A program made the translations under genes and the position numbers. A stretch of 64,000 nt of DNA from Flavobacteriales bacterium (GTDB lineage: Bacteria > Bacteroidota > Bacteroidia > Flavobacteriales_C > GCA-002722245). The notes beneath the pieces were generated by a model, which was given only the letters and a program-made list of their open reading frames with translations, was not told the origin of the DNA and did no database searches. The stretch spans positions 1-64,000 of the forward strand of contig JAHEZM010000018.1 in NCBI GenBank assembly GCA_023251075.1, given 5' to 3'. Positions 26,803 through 34,746 of the stretch are shown here, one piece after another (within the stretch, counting starts at the first letter, position 1; the number at the start of each line of letters is the position of its first letter).

Positions 26803-27914
26803 TGACAAAAACATTTAAAACTATTTTTCTCTTTTTAGTATTGATTGCCTTATTTATTGGCTCGTGCAAAAAGAAAGAAAGTGAGGTCAAAACACCTTTT
26901 GATAAAAAGGCAATGCTTCACGATATGGGTGAAATAGTGATTAAACCACTTCACCAACGTTTTATGCAAGAATGTGGAGAATTAGTAATGGCAGCACAAA
27001 ATTTTTCTACACAAAAAGATAGTGCAACTCTTTTTGCCTATCAATTTCAATGGAAAGAAACCCGTCATTGGTGGAAGCAGTGTGAGGCTTATATATTGGG
27101 TGCACCAGCCGAATTGTATATCAACTTTAAAATTGATAAATGGCCAACCAATCAAACTTTTATAGATAATAATATTTCAGGAAGTGCTGTTTTAAATGAA
27201 GCTTTTGTAGAATCACAGGGCTCTACGGCTAAGGGATTTTCTGCAATTGAATATTTGGTATTTAATACGGGCGGAGATTCTTTGGTTTTGAAAAATTTCA
27301 CCACCGATATTAATGCCACGAGAAGAATGGATTATTTGCTTGCACTCAGCTTAAATCTTCAAACTAAAGCAACTTACCTTTTACAGGTTTGGAGCGATTA
27401 TCTTCCCGATTTTGAAACTACTGATCGTACAGATATTTATGGTTCAGTGAGTAAATTAATTAATGCTCAGGCAGCTTTACTCGAACAAATGGTGAATACT
27501 AAATTGGGTTATCCATTGGGAAAATCAAATGGCGATGTTGCTTTGCCTGAATCGGTAGAGGATTACCTTAGTAAAGAATCGTTGAATGACATCAGAATCA
27601 ATCTTGCCGGAATACAGGAAGCATATCTTTGTTCTTTCGATGGCAATAGCGGCAAAGGATTAAGAGACTTATTGAATTACAATGAAGCAAAAAAAGGAGA
27701 TATTTTATTGTCGGCAGCAATAGACAATAAATTCGCAGAGTGTTTTGCCGCTTTGGATAAAATCTCTTCACCTTTATCAGAAGCAGTTGTTTCTCAAAAA
27801 ACGGATGTTGAAGATTTATACATTAAAATTCGAGATCTTTTAATTTTATACAAGGCTGATATGGCAGATAATTTAGGTGTTACTATAACTTTTAATGATA
27901 ATGATGGAGATTAA
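26802..27914 (+). CDS. Imelysin-family lipoprotein lacking the motif histidine
   Basis: The 370-residue protein has a lipobox (Cys22, IGSC) and the imelysin fold ('WKETRHWWKQCEAYILG', 'DKWPTNQTFIDNNI', late 'SLNDIRINLAGIQEAYL'). The usual GxHxxE motif is GFSAIEY here, so His is replaced by Ser147 while Glu150 remains. It cannot bind a ligand in the same way as its partner at 24178-25383. The start overlaps the di-haem gene by 1 bp, so translation is coupled. The pair may have split roles, one binding and one structural. Confidence 0.87.
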   Translation: MTKTFKTIFLFLVLIALFIGSCKKKESEVKTPFDKKAMLHDMGEIVIKPLHQRFMQECGELVMAAQNFSTQKDSATLFAYQFQWKETRHWWKQCEAYILGAPAELYINFKIDKWPTNQTFIDNNISGSAVLNEAFVESQGSTAKGFSAIEYLVFNTGGDSLVLKNFTTDINATRRMDYLLALSLNLQTKATYLLQVWSDYLPDFETTDRTDIYGSVSKLINAQAALLEQMVNTKLGYPLGKSNGDVALPESVEDYLSKESLNDIRINLAGIQEAYLCSFDGNSGKGLRDLLNYNEAKKGDILLSAAIDNKFAECFAALDKISSPLSEAVVSQKTDVEDLYIKIRDLLILYKADMADNLGVTITFNDNDGD

Positions 27915-28049
27915 ATCTCTTGTTTTAAGTTTCTCATATAATTTGTAATGCATACAAAACAGATATAAGTTTTTTCTCTTCATATTTTTTTTAATAACAA
28001 GAATGATTGTACATTCGTTGCGATAGTTCTTTTTTTACCATCAATGCTG

Positions 28050-28212
28050 TTTTCAGGTTTCCCTTAACGGGAATTAATAAGGAACTGTGTGCAAATCACA
28101 GACTGTCGCGCAACTGTAAGTAACATGAAGTCTTTCCAATAATATCCATTGTCCCGATATATATCGGGGCGAGAAGGGTGGAAAAGATGTTACAAGTCAG
28201 GAGACTTGCCTA
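28050..28212 (+). ncRNA. Cobalamin riboswitch upstream of metE
   Basis: The conserved features are in order: a 5' 'CGGGAATTAATAAGGAACTG' block, the hairpin GTGTGCAAATCACAGACTGT, the core GCGCAACTGTAAG, and the 3' block AAGTCAGGAGACTTGCC. A variable arm between core and 3' block holds an extra hairpin, GTCCCGATATATATCGGGGC (28151-28170). The element starts about 315 bp before metE. With B12 bound it should turn metE off, which implies that the cell can also use a B12-dependent MetH. The rest of 27915-28365 has no gene; TACATTCG at 28010 is a near match to TAnnTTTG. Confidence 0.93.
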
Positions 28213-28365
28213 AAACAAAATTGACATTGCTTTCGCGAAATGAAGCAAGAGTCAGGCACTACCTTTTCCCTTTCCTCACAAAGCGGAAAAAACACGTCCT
28301 TACTTTTTATTTATTCGTGATTGCAGGTTAACAAGAACACATTGTTAAACTAAATCTTTTTTAAG

Positions 28366-30669
28366 ATGCAAACACACAATTTGGGTTACCCGCGAATTGG
28401 TACCCACAGAGAGCTCAAAAAAGCCAATGAGGAATACTGGCAAAACAAAACCTCACTCAAAAACCTTTTACAGGTGGGTAAAAACATCCGTAAGCAAAAC
28501 TGGCAACTTCAAAAAGAAGCGGGTATTGATTGGATTCCTTCCAATGATTTTTCCTTTTATGATCAGGTATTGGATTTATCGCTTACCGTTGGAGCCATTC
28601 CTGAAAGGTATCACGCTGTGGCACTCAACAAAGAAAATTCTGAAATGGATTTGTATTTTGCGATGGCGCGTGGTTATCAAAAAAATGGTATCGACATTAA
28701 AGCGATGGAAATGACAAAATGGTTTGATACCAATTATCATTACATCGTTCCTGAGTTTTATAAAAATCAGGAGTTTAAATTGTTGTCAACAAAAATCATC
28801 GACAATTATTATGAAGCGTTGCAATTGGGAATTATTACGAAGCCTGTTATCATTGGTCCGGTTTCATATTTGCTATTAGGTAAAGAAAAGGAGGAAGGAT
28901 TCGATAAACTGGATTTGATTAAAAATTTACTCCCTGTTTATTTGGAGATTTTAAGAAAATTGGAGCCTCTCGATTTAGAATGGATTCAGTTTGATGAACC
29001 TTTCTTAGCAATGGATATTTCTGCCAAAGCAAAAAAAGCTTATCAATATGTTTATAGTGAAATAAAAAAGGAGTTTCCGCAAATTAAAACTTTGGTGGCG
29101 ACTTATTTTGACGGATTAAAAGACAATACAGAATTGGCCTTAAGTTTACCTGTTTGCGCTTTGCATATTGATTTGGTAAGATGCCCTGAGCAACTCGATA
29201 AGGTTTTATCTATAATACCTTCTAAACTGTCTTTATCGCTGGGAATAGTAGATGGAAGAAATGTGTGGAAAAATGATTTTACTAAGTCATTGGGCTTTAT
29301 TTATAAAGCCATTTCTACTTTGGGAGATAACAGAGTAATGATTGCTCCTTCTTGTTCATTGATTCATTCTCCATGTGATTTGGATATAGAAACAATAATG
29401 TCTTCAGAAATTAAAAACTGGATGGCTTTTGCCAAACAAAAACTGAATGAAATAGTTGCTCTTAATTATTTGGCAAGAGGAGAGAAGTTGGCATTTTTAG
29501 AGGAAAATAAAAAAGCAATGGAGAGCCGCAAAAACTCTACTTTGATTCATAGTTCTAAAGTTAAAGAGCGTGTTGCTTCTATTAGAGAAGAAGATGCACA
29601 ACGACAAAATCCTTTTTCGCTACGAAGAGAAAAACAAGTGAAAGCTTTAAAACTTCCTTTGTTTCCAACTACTACCATTGGTTCTTTTCCGCAAACTACA
29701 GAAGTAAGAAGCTGGAGATCTAAATTTAAAAAAGGAGAACTCACTGCTGCAGAATATGATGCTTTATTGAAAAAAGAAACTGAAGAATCAGTTCGTTGGC
29801 AGGAAGAAATAGGCATGGATGTTTTAGTGCATGGTGAGTTTGAGCGCAACGACATGGTAGAATATTTTGGAGAGCAACTACAAGGCTATGTGTTTTCAAA
29901 AAATGGATGGGTACAAAGTTATGGGTCGCGTTGCGTGAAACCCCCCATTGTTTTTGGTGATGTATCTCGCCCGAAAGAGATGACGGTTTACTGGAGTAAA
30001 TACGCACAATCGTTAACGAATAAATTGATGAAGGGAATGTTAACCGGGCCGGTTACTATTTTGCAATGGTCGTTTGTACGTGATGATCAGCCACGTTGGC
30101 AAACTGCTTTTCAAATTGCCTTGGCCATTCGCGATGAAGTTTGCGATTTGGAAAATGCAGGCATTAAAGTGATTCAAATTGATGAACCTGCCATTCGTGA
30201 AGGATTACCTTTGCGTAAAGCCGACTGGAATAATTATTTGAATTGGGCGGTGAAAGCTTTTCGTGTTTCTGCATCGGGAGTGAAAGACGAAACGCAAATT
30301 CATACACATATGTGTTATTCTGAATTTAACGACATCATTCAAAATATTGCCGATATGGATGCCGACGTGATTACGATTGAATGCTCGCGTTCTCAAATGG
30401 AGTTGCTAGATGCCTTTGCCGATTTTAAATACCCCAATGAAATCGGTCCGGGTGTTTATGACATTCATTCGCCGCGTGTTCCTTCCAAGGAAGAAATGGT
30501 GGATTTGCTCAACAAGGCAAAAGCCGTTATTTCGGTAGAACAATTGTGGGTAAACCCCGATTGTGGCTTGAAAACACGCCATTGGCCGGAAACCAAAAAA
30601 GCATTGACAGAAATGGTGAGTGCAGCTAAAATGCTGCGTTTATCGGTAAAAGAAGAAGTGCTTTCTTAA
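28366..30669 (+). CDS. metE: Cobalamin-independent methionine synthase
   Basis: MetE transfers the methyl group of 5-methyl-tetrahydropteroyl-glutamate to homocysteine without B12. The 767-residue protein has full family length, an N-terminal barrel (starting 'NLGYPRIGTHRELKKANEEYW' in part) and a catalytic C-terminal barrel ('LPLFPTTTIGSFPQT'). The zinc ligands are His648, Cys650, Glu672 and Cys733, with the same spacing as in E. coli MetE. It is controlled by the cobalamin riboswitch just upstream. A 10-bp hairpin follows at 30681-30706. Confidence 0.97.
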   Translation: MQTHNLGYPRIGTHRELKKANEEYWQNKTSLKNLLQVGKNIRKQNWQLQKEAGIDWIPSNDFSFYDQVLDLSLTVGAIPERYHAVALNKENSEMDLYFAMARGYQKNGIDIKAMEMTKWFDTNYHYIVPEFYKNQEFKLLSTKIIDNYYEALQLGIITKPVIIGPVSYLLLGKEKEEGFDKLDLIKNLLPVYLEILRKLEPLDLEWIQFDEPFLAMDISAKAKKAYQYVYSEIKKEFPQIKTLVATYFDGLKDNTELALSLPVCALHIDLVRCPEQLDKVLSIIPSKLSLSLGIVDGRNVWKNDFTKSLGFIYKAISTLGDNRVMIAPSCSLIHSPCDLDIETIMSSEIKNWMAFAKQKLNEIVALNYLARGEKLAFLEENKKAMESRKNSTLIHSSKVKERVASIREEDAQRQNPFSLRREKQVKALKLPLFPTTTIGSFPQTTEVRSWRSKFKKGELTAAEYDALLKKETEESVRWQEEIGMDVLVHGEFERNDMVEYFGEQLQGYVFSKNGWVQSYGSRCVKPPIVFGDVSRPKEMTVYWSKYAQSLTNKLMKGMLTGPVTILQWSFVRDDQPRWQTAFQIALAIRDEVCDLENAGIKVIQIDEPAIREGLPLRKADWNNYLNWAVKAFRVSASGVKDETQIHTHMCYSEFNDIIQNIADMDADVITIECSRSQMELLDAFADFKYPNEIGPGVYDIHSPRVPSKEEMVDLLNKAKAVISVEQLWVNPDCGLKTRHWPETKKALTEMVSAAKMLRLSVKEEVLS

Positions 30670-30680
30670 TTATTAATATA

Positions 30681-30706
30681 TTAGTCCCGATTAAGGTCGG
30701 GACTAA
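30681..30706 (+). terminator. Palindromic hairpin after metE (possible terminator)
   Basis: TTAGTCCCGA pairs perfectly with TCGGGACTAA around a 6-base loop, followed by TTTTATTC. The core GTCCCGAT-type palindrome also occurs at 28151 and 32884, so it may be a dispersed repeat that serves as a terminator. Confidence 0.55.
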
Positions 30707-30720
30707 TTTTATTCTATTTT

Positions 30721-31104
30721 ATGACTGTAGAGGAAAGAAAAATAAAAGCTGAAACAAGAGTTTTCAAGGCAGTGTTTCCCAATACTACCAATCATTACGA
30801 TACTTTATTTGGAGGTACTGCCATGAGTATGATGGATGAGGTTGCATTTATTGCCGCTACCCGCTTCAGCCGAAAAAAGATGGTTACTATAAGCAGTGAT
30901 AAAATAGATTTTACTCAACCCATCAAAGCCGGAACCATCATTGAGTTGATAGCTAATATTACTCATGTAGGTAACACCAGTTTGAAAGTTAGGGTAGATA
31001 TTTTTACCGAAGAAATGTATTCGGATAAAAGAGAGAAAGCTATTACGGGAACTTTTACCTTTGTGGCCATTGATGAAAATAAAAAACCAGTTTCTATTCT
31101 TTAG
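30721..31104 (+). CDS. Acyl-CoA thioesterase, hotdog fold
   Basis: The 127-residue protein is a single hotdog domain of the YciA/acyl-CoA hydrolase type. Typical stretches are 'NHYDTLFGGTAMSMMDEVAF', with the catalytic Asp in MMDE, then 'SSDKIDFTQPIKAGTIIEL' and 'THVGNTSLKVRVDIF'. It should hydrolyse acyl-CoA thioesters in the cytoplasm; the chain length cannot be read from the sequence. It follows metE with 51 bp between but is probably a separate unit because of the hairpin. Confidence 0.88.
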   Translation: MTVEERKIKAETRVFKAVFPNTTNHYDTLFGGTAMSMMDEVAFIAATRFSRKKMVTISSDKIDFTQPIKAGTIIELIANITHVGNTSLKVRVDIFTEEMYSDKREKAITGTFTFVAIDENKKPVSIL

Positions 31105-31152
31105 TTGGAACCTTTCTCTTTATTTCACGATTAACAGTGTAAAACTGTTACG

Positions 31153-32661
31153 ATGAAAATCAATTCAATTCTTTTTCTACTAATTTTTTTCATTTCTTTT
31201 AAAGTTTCAGCGCAGTTGGAAAAACATCTGATTAAAAACACAGAAGGAAGTAGAGAGATTTGGGTGAAAAAGAATAATGTGGATTATCAGCAAATCATCT
31301 TATCGGGTCAGGATAGTATATTGTATGTGAATTTTAAGGGGAAAGATAACGAAGATACATTGTCGTTGTTACACACCATTTTTCTTCAGGAGGAAAAGGT
31401 GGGTTATGATATTCCGAATTACACTCCGGTAATAGAGTATTATAAAAACGACCAGTTACAATCACATTTGTTTAATAGCGGTAAAGATTCTTCGGAGAAT
31501 TATATGTTGAAACTGGATACCTCTTTTGAAACCAAGGAAACAGGGCATGTTTTGTTTAACGAGCATAACAGCATTACCGATTATATTACTTTTCGTATTG
31601 AGAAAACGAATGATTACTACGATTTTCCTTTGAACACATGGATACAAGTGAGTTCGAATAAATTGCTTAGTAATTCTTTAGATGAAAAAAGAAAAATTTA
31701 TAAAGTGGATAATTTGAAAGAATTTCTTTCTGCTATTGGTTCAGATAGGATTATAGAATTTACGGAAGAACAGTTTGTTGTTGAAGAAGACTTTTTCGCA
31801 ATTATTCCAGAGGAAGAGCGTGAAAGAGAATATTATTCCCTTGAAGATAGCGTTATGTCAGATCCTTATAGTTACGATGTCATTCTTGTGGTGAAAAATG
31901 TGAAAAATCTTACTGTGAAAGGGGGAGTGAAAATCAAGACTAAAATGTTTGATAAAAGTTATAATAACCTTCGTTTTCAATTTGTTGATTCTGAAAATAT
32001 AAGTTTGGAGAATTTATCGCTCGCAAAGGATACTTTTTTTAATGATAGTCCTTTAGCTCTTTTATCGTTTTCAAAGTGTAAAACCGTTTCAATCAAAAAC
32101 TGTAAATTAGAAGGGTATTCAACGAATTTAATTAAGCTAAACGAGGTGTTGGGCTTCTCTATGGATCATTCTAATGTAACAAAATGTACAAAGACTCTTT
32201 TAGAGAGTAGGGATTCAGAGCATTTGTACTTTAATCAGTGTGAGTTTTTGAATAACATAGTAGATTCAGAAAATATATTCTTTTTTGGTCACAGCAATCA
32301 TGTCTATTTTAATTCATGTACTATAAAAAACAATAAGGCTTTAACGGGAGAACATTCTTCATTTTGTAGAGTTGGTTATTCTAGTGATTATACTCATTTG
32401 TCCTATAATTTGATAATGAATAATGATCTGAAGCACTTTTTTTTCAGCGATGAATCCAGTAGTACGGGTGTTGTTTTGCAAAAGGATCATAATAAATTAA
32501 TGAAAAACAGCTTTCTGGAGAAGGAAGAGAGCGATCCTAAAGTTACTCAACCAACACTGTATTACAACTGTATGTATGATCTTAAAAATAAGCTTCAATC
32601 GATAGAAGTTAGCGATGCACACAAGAAATATCTATATACCCTTACTTATGAGTATCGTTGA
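31153..32661 (+). CDS. Exported right-handed beta-helix protein of unknown function
   Basis: The 502-residue protein has a signal peptide (about 1-20, KVSAQ). From about residue 180 it has short strand repeats such as 'VKNVKNLTVKGGVKI', 'SENISLENLSLAKD' and 'CKTVSIKNCKLEGYS', the repeated N-xx-I/V-xx-C/S pattern of right-handed parallel beta-helices. The first 180 residues match nothing I know. Beta-helix proteins of this type often bind or cut polysaccharides, but I see no catalytic pattern. No T9SS domain is present at the end. Confidence 0.65.
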   Translation: MKINSILFLLIFFISFKVSAQLEKHLIKNTEGSREIWVKKNNVDYQQIILSGQDSILYVNFKGKDNEDTLSLLHTIFLQEEKVGYDIPNYTPVIEYYKNDQLQSHLFNSGKDSSENYMLKLDTSFETKETGHVLFNEHNSITDYITFRIEKTNDYYDFPLNTWIQVSSNKLLSNSLDEKRKIYKVDNLKEFLSAIGSDRIIEFTEEQFVVEEDFFAIIPEEEREREYYSLEDSVMSDPYSYDVILVVKNVKNLTVKGGVKIKTKMFDKSYNNLRFQFVDSENISLENLSLAKDTFFNDSPLALLSFSKCKTVSIKNCKLEGYSTNLIKLNEVLGFSMDHSNVTKCTKTLLESRDSEHLYFNQCEFLNNIVDSENIFFFGHSNHVYFNSCTIKNNKALTGEHSSFCRVGYSSDYTHLSYNLIMNNDLKHFFFSDESSSTGVVLQKDHNKLMKNSFLEKEESDPKVTQPTLYYNCMYDLKNKLQSIEVSDAHKKYLYTLTYEYR

Positions 32662-32665
32662 AACA

Positions 32666-32697
32666 ACAAAGCCTGCCAGAAAACTGGCAGGCTTTGT
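32666..32697. terminator. Bidirectional terminator between beta-helix gene and tRNA-Pro
   Basis: A perfect 14-bp stem, ACAAAGCCTGCCAG (32666-32679) with CTGGCAGGCTTTGT (32684-32697), with a 4-base loop, lies between the convergent beta-helix gene and tRNA-Pro. The T-rich flank on both strands fits use in both directions. Confidence 0.85.
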
Positions 32698-32700
32698 TTG

Positions 32701-32775
32701 TCGGGGCGGCAGGATTCGAACCTGCGACCTCATGGTCCCAAACCATGCGCGATAACCGGACTACGCTACGCCCCG
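32701..32775 (-). tRNA. tRNA-Pro (UGG anticodon)
   Basis: The minus strand folds as a 75-nt tRNA. The acceptor CGGGGCG pairs with CGCCCCG, the anticodon loop is TTTGGGA (anticodon TGG), the stem is CATGG/CCATG, and the T-arm is GCAGGTTCGAATCCTGC. The discriminator base is A. CCA is not encoded. A strong terminator follows at 32666-32697. Confidence 0.95.
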
Positions 32776-32883
32776 AAAGAACTTTTTAATGGGACGGCAA
32801 ATTTAGGATAAAAATTTATCTATCCAATTAAATCACTCATAAAATTATTTCTTTTATACGAAAAAGCAGCAAAAGCTTGTCGC

Positions 32884-32902
32884 GTCCCGATTTTGATCGG
32901 GA
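32884..32902. repeat. Short palindromic hairpin (TCCCGAT...ATCGGGA)
   Basis: GTCCCGATTTTGATCGGGA gives a perfect 7-bp stem with a 4-base loop. It is directly joined to the 5' side of the tRNA-Pro fragment. Related palindromes are at 28151-28170 inside the riboswitch and at 30681-30706 after metE. Confidence 0.6.
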
Positions 32903-32932
32903 AGGTCGCAGGTTCGAATCCTGCCGCCCCGA
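32903..32932 (+). pseudogene. 3' fragment of a tRNA-Pro gene
   Basis: These 30 bases are identical to the last 30 bases of the intact tRNA-Pro at 32701-32775 but on the other strand; the match extends a few bases past the 3' end. They hold the T-arm and the 3' acceptor strand. No 5' acceptor strand, D-arm or anticodon arm can be read upstream, where the palindrome 32884-32902 and AT-rich sequence lie. It is therefore a truncated or captured tRNA end and not a working gene. A hairpin terminator follows it. Confidence 0.7.
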
Positions 32933-32933
32933 C

Positions 32934-32965
32934 AAAAGCCTTCGATTTTCATTGAGGGCTTTTTT
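32934..32965. terminator. Terminator after the tRNA-Pro fragment
   Basis: AAAAGCC (32934-32940) pairs with GGCTTTT (32957-32963) and ends in a run of seven T residues. It also overlaps the stop codon of the opposing gene at 32964 and could serve both directions. Confidence 0.55.
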
Positions 32966-33317
32966 ATTGGCAAATTATTTTGTTACCGGGAACCATTATT
33001 ACGAATCCCATTCCCGGGTGGTCGATTCTGATAGTTTGACAAATTTTACCATTGATTTTTATTTCCAAATCAATATGGCTTTGATCATACCTGAAAACGT
33101 AGGCCGTGAAATACCCATCCATATTGCTTTTAAAAGTATCACAGGGTCGTTGTTGTTTGTCGGTGTAGAGGACTGTGATTTCAGCATTGGCTATAGCTTT
33201 GTTTTTGGAATCAACAACTTGTCCGTTAATGTTAGAAGGGCCAGGAGGGAGGGGATTGTTTTCCTGAGCAAAACTTTTAAATGTTAGAAAAACGAAAAGT
33301 ATTAAAATTAGTCGCAT
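32964..33317 (-). CDS. Small exported carboxypeptidase-regulatory-like protein
   Basis: I start at ATG 33317 (MRLILILFVFLTFKSFAQ), which gives a clean signal peptide; the open frame continues upstream but there overlaps the next gene out of frame. The 117-residue product has, after a proline stretch (NPLPPGP), one beta-sandwich repeat 'INGQVVDSKNKAIANAEITVLYTD' (in part), the CarboxypepD-regulatory type. It is probably a small periplasmic or surface protein. It lies 38 bp behind the MFS gene on the same strand. Confidence 0.7.
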   Translation of the reverse strand: MRLILILFVFLTFKSFAQENNPLPPGPSNINGQVVDSKNKAIANAEITVLYTDKQQRPCDTFKSNMDGYFTAYVFRYDQSHIDLEIKINGKICQTIRIDHPGMGFVIMVPGNKIICQ

Positions 33318-33355
33318 AATATTCTTTTCACCATCGAAGGCGAAAATTGTGCCTT

Positions 33356-34588
33356 TTATTCTTCGTTGTAAGATAAATCTTTTCCAAATGTTTCTTTCAA
33401 ATTGTATAGCGCTAAAAAGGTAAATGCGTAGGTAACTATACCAACTGTTATTGCTGCGTTGGGTTTTCCCATTGAGCCGCTTAATCCTTGAAAGGCAAGT
33501 AGCAATAAAGTAAGTGCTCCACGCACAAAGTTGGGGGCAGTGGTACTTGCCGTAGCGCGCAAGTTTGTTCCGTAGCTTTCCGCCGATGTGGTAATGAAAA
33601 TTGCCCAGTATCCTACGGCAAATCCTGAGGCAACTGCGCAGATGTAAAACAATGTTTCCGACTGTAGTGCAATAGTGAAAAACGAAATCCATGTTACTAC
33701 CGAGAAAATAATAAAGATGAGCATTGCTTTTTTTCTGCTTCTTAATACCTGACTCAATATTCCGCTGCAAAGGTCTCCTAATGCCAATCCTATGTAACAA
33801 TACATTACAGCTTTTCCATCTTCGGGAACAAACGAAGCTTTTAGTTCTTCATAGATTTGAGAAGATTGATTCATGATTACTCCTACAATGTACCACACTG
33901 GTACTGCCACTAAAATTAAGCTGATGTATTTTTTTGATTCCTGGAAGTTGGAAAACAGCCTGAGGAAGTTCCCTTTCTTTACTCCTTGATGTGAGGTGTT
34001 TTCGTACATGGCCGATTCATATACTCCAAAACGAAGGGCCAATAAAATAAATCCCATTCCACCCCCCACAAAATAAGAAGTTCTCCAGTCAAATAATTTA
34101 ACTACTAAAAATGCTACTACGGCACCTGAAACACCAATAGCAGCTACTATAGCGGTACCTTTTCCGCGCGACTCTTTGGTCATCGTTTCTGCTACTAAAG
34201 TGATACCAGCCCCCAATTCACCAGCTAATCCTACTCCGGCAAAAAATCTTAGTAGGGCATAAGTATTTACATCTTCAACAAAACCATTTAAAACATTGGC
34301 CAGAGAATACATGATGATGGAACCGAACAGTACTTTAAGTCGGCCTTTTTTATCGCCCAATATTCCCCAAAAAATACCACCCACCAGCATTCCAATCATT
34401 TGCCAGTTATGCAGCATAATTCCTGTGTCGAACAATTCCGTTTTGCCAAGAACACCAATATCCATCATGCTTTGTTTTTTCACCATCATGAATAAAACGA
34501 TGTCATAAACATCAACGAAATATCCTAAAGCAGCCACGAAAACCAGTAAATTAAATCCTGATGAAAGTTCTTTTTTTTCTATGGTCAT
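33356..34588 (-). CDS. Major facilitator superfamily transporter
   Basis: I start at ATG 34588 (MTIEKKELSSGFNLL), 6 codons inside the open frame, as the longer form has no support. The 410-residue protein has about 12 membrane helices. The MFS motif A is present as GDKKGRLKVLFGS between helices 2 and 3, and 'RFFAGVGLAGELGAGITLVAE' (in part) resembles the helix 4-5 region of metabolite:proton symporters and sugar porters. The substrate is unknown. It shows no metabolic neighbour that would help. Confidence 0.85.
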   Translation of the reverse strand: MTIEKKELSSGFNLLVFVAALGYFVDVYDIVLFMMVKKQSMMDIGVLGKTELFDTGIMLHNWQMIGMLVGGIFWGILGDKKGRLKVLFGSIIMYSLANVLNGFVEDVNTYALLRFFAGVGLAGELGAGITLVAETMTKESRGKGTAIVAAIGVSGAVVAFLVVKLFDWRTSYFVGGGMGFILLALRFGVYESAMYENTSHQGVKKGNFLRLFSNFQESKKYISLILVAVPVWYIVGVIMNQSSQIYEELKASFVPEDGKAVMYCYIGLALGDLCSGILSQVLRSRKKAMLIFIIFSVVTWISFFTIALQSETLFYICAVASGFAVGYWAIFITTSAESYGTNLRATASTTAPNFVRGALTLLLLAFQGLSGSMGKPNAAITVGIVTYAFTFLALYNLKETFGKDLSYNEE

Positions 34589-34701
34589 AGTTGAAAAGGT
34601 TATCACTCAAAAGTAAAATTATTTTTGGGTTATGGTAACAGGCTTTTTTTTCTTTCGTAACTTTTTGCAGGTTTGGTGTTAATAACTAAACCGAGAGGGG
34701 C

Positions 34702-34732
34702 TTTACTTCCCTAAGCATTAAAGATAAATTTG
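34702..34732 (+). promoter_or_regulatory. Putative promoter of the coiled-coil protein gene
   Basis: TTTA at 34702-34705, a 19-base spacer and TAAATTTG at 34725-34732 fit the Bacteroidota TTTG-N19-TAnnTTTG pattern with one mismatch. The ATG at 34747 is 14 bases further. Confidence 0.55.
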
Positions 34733-34746
34733 TTTAAACAGATAAA

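Noticed and set aside
28149-28331. A 60-codon open frame before metE
   Set aside because: It lies within and just behind the cobalamin riboswitch; its codons are conserved RNA positions and its product resembles nothing.
32903-32932. A second working tRNA-Pro gene
   Set aside because: Only the T-arm and the 3' acceptor strand are present; no matching CGGGGCG strand, D-arm or anticodon arm exists upstream.
32877-33287. A 136-codon plus-strand frame over the tRNA-Pro fragment
   Set aside because: It starts inside the palindrome and the tRNA fragment and runs antisense to the well-supported small exported protein at 32964-33317.
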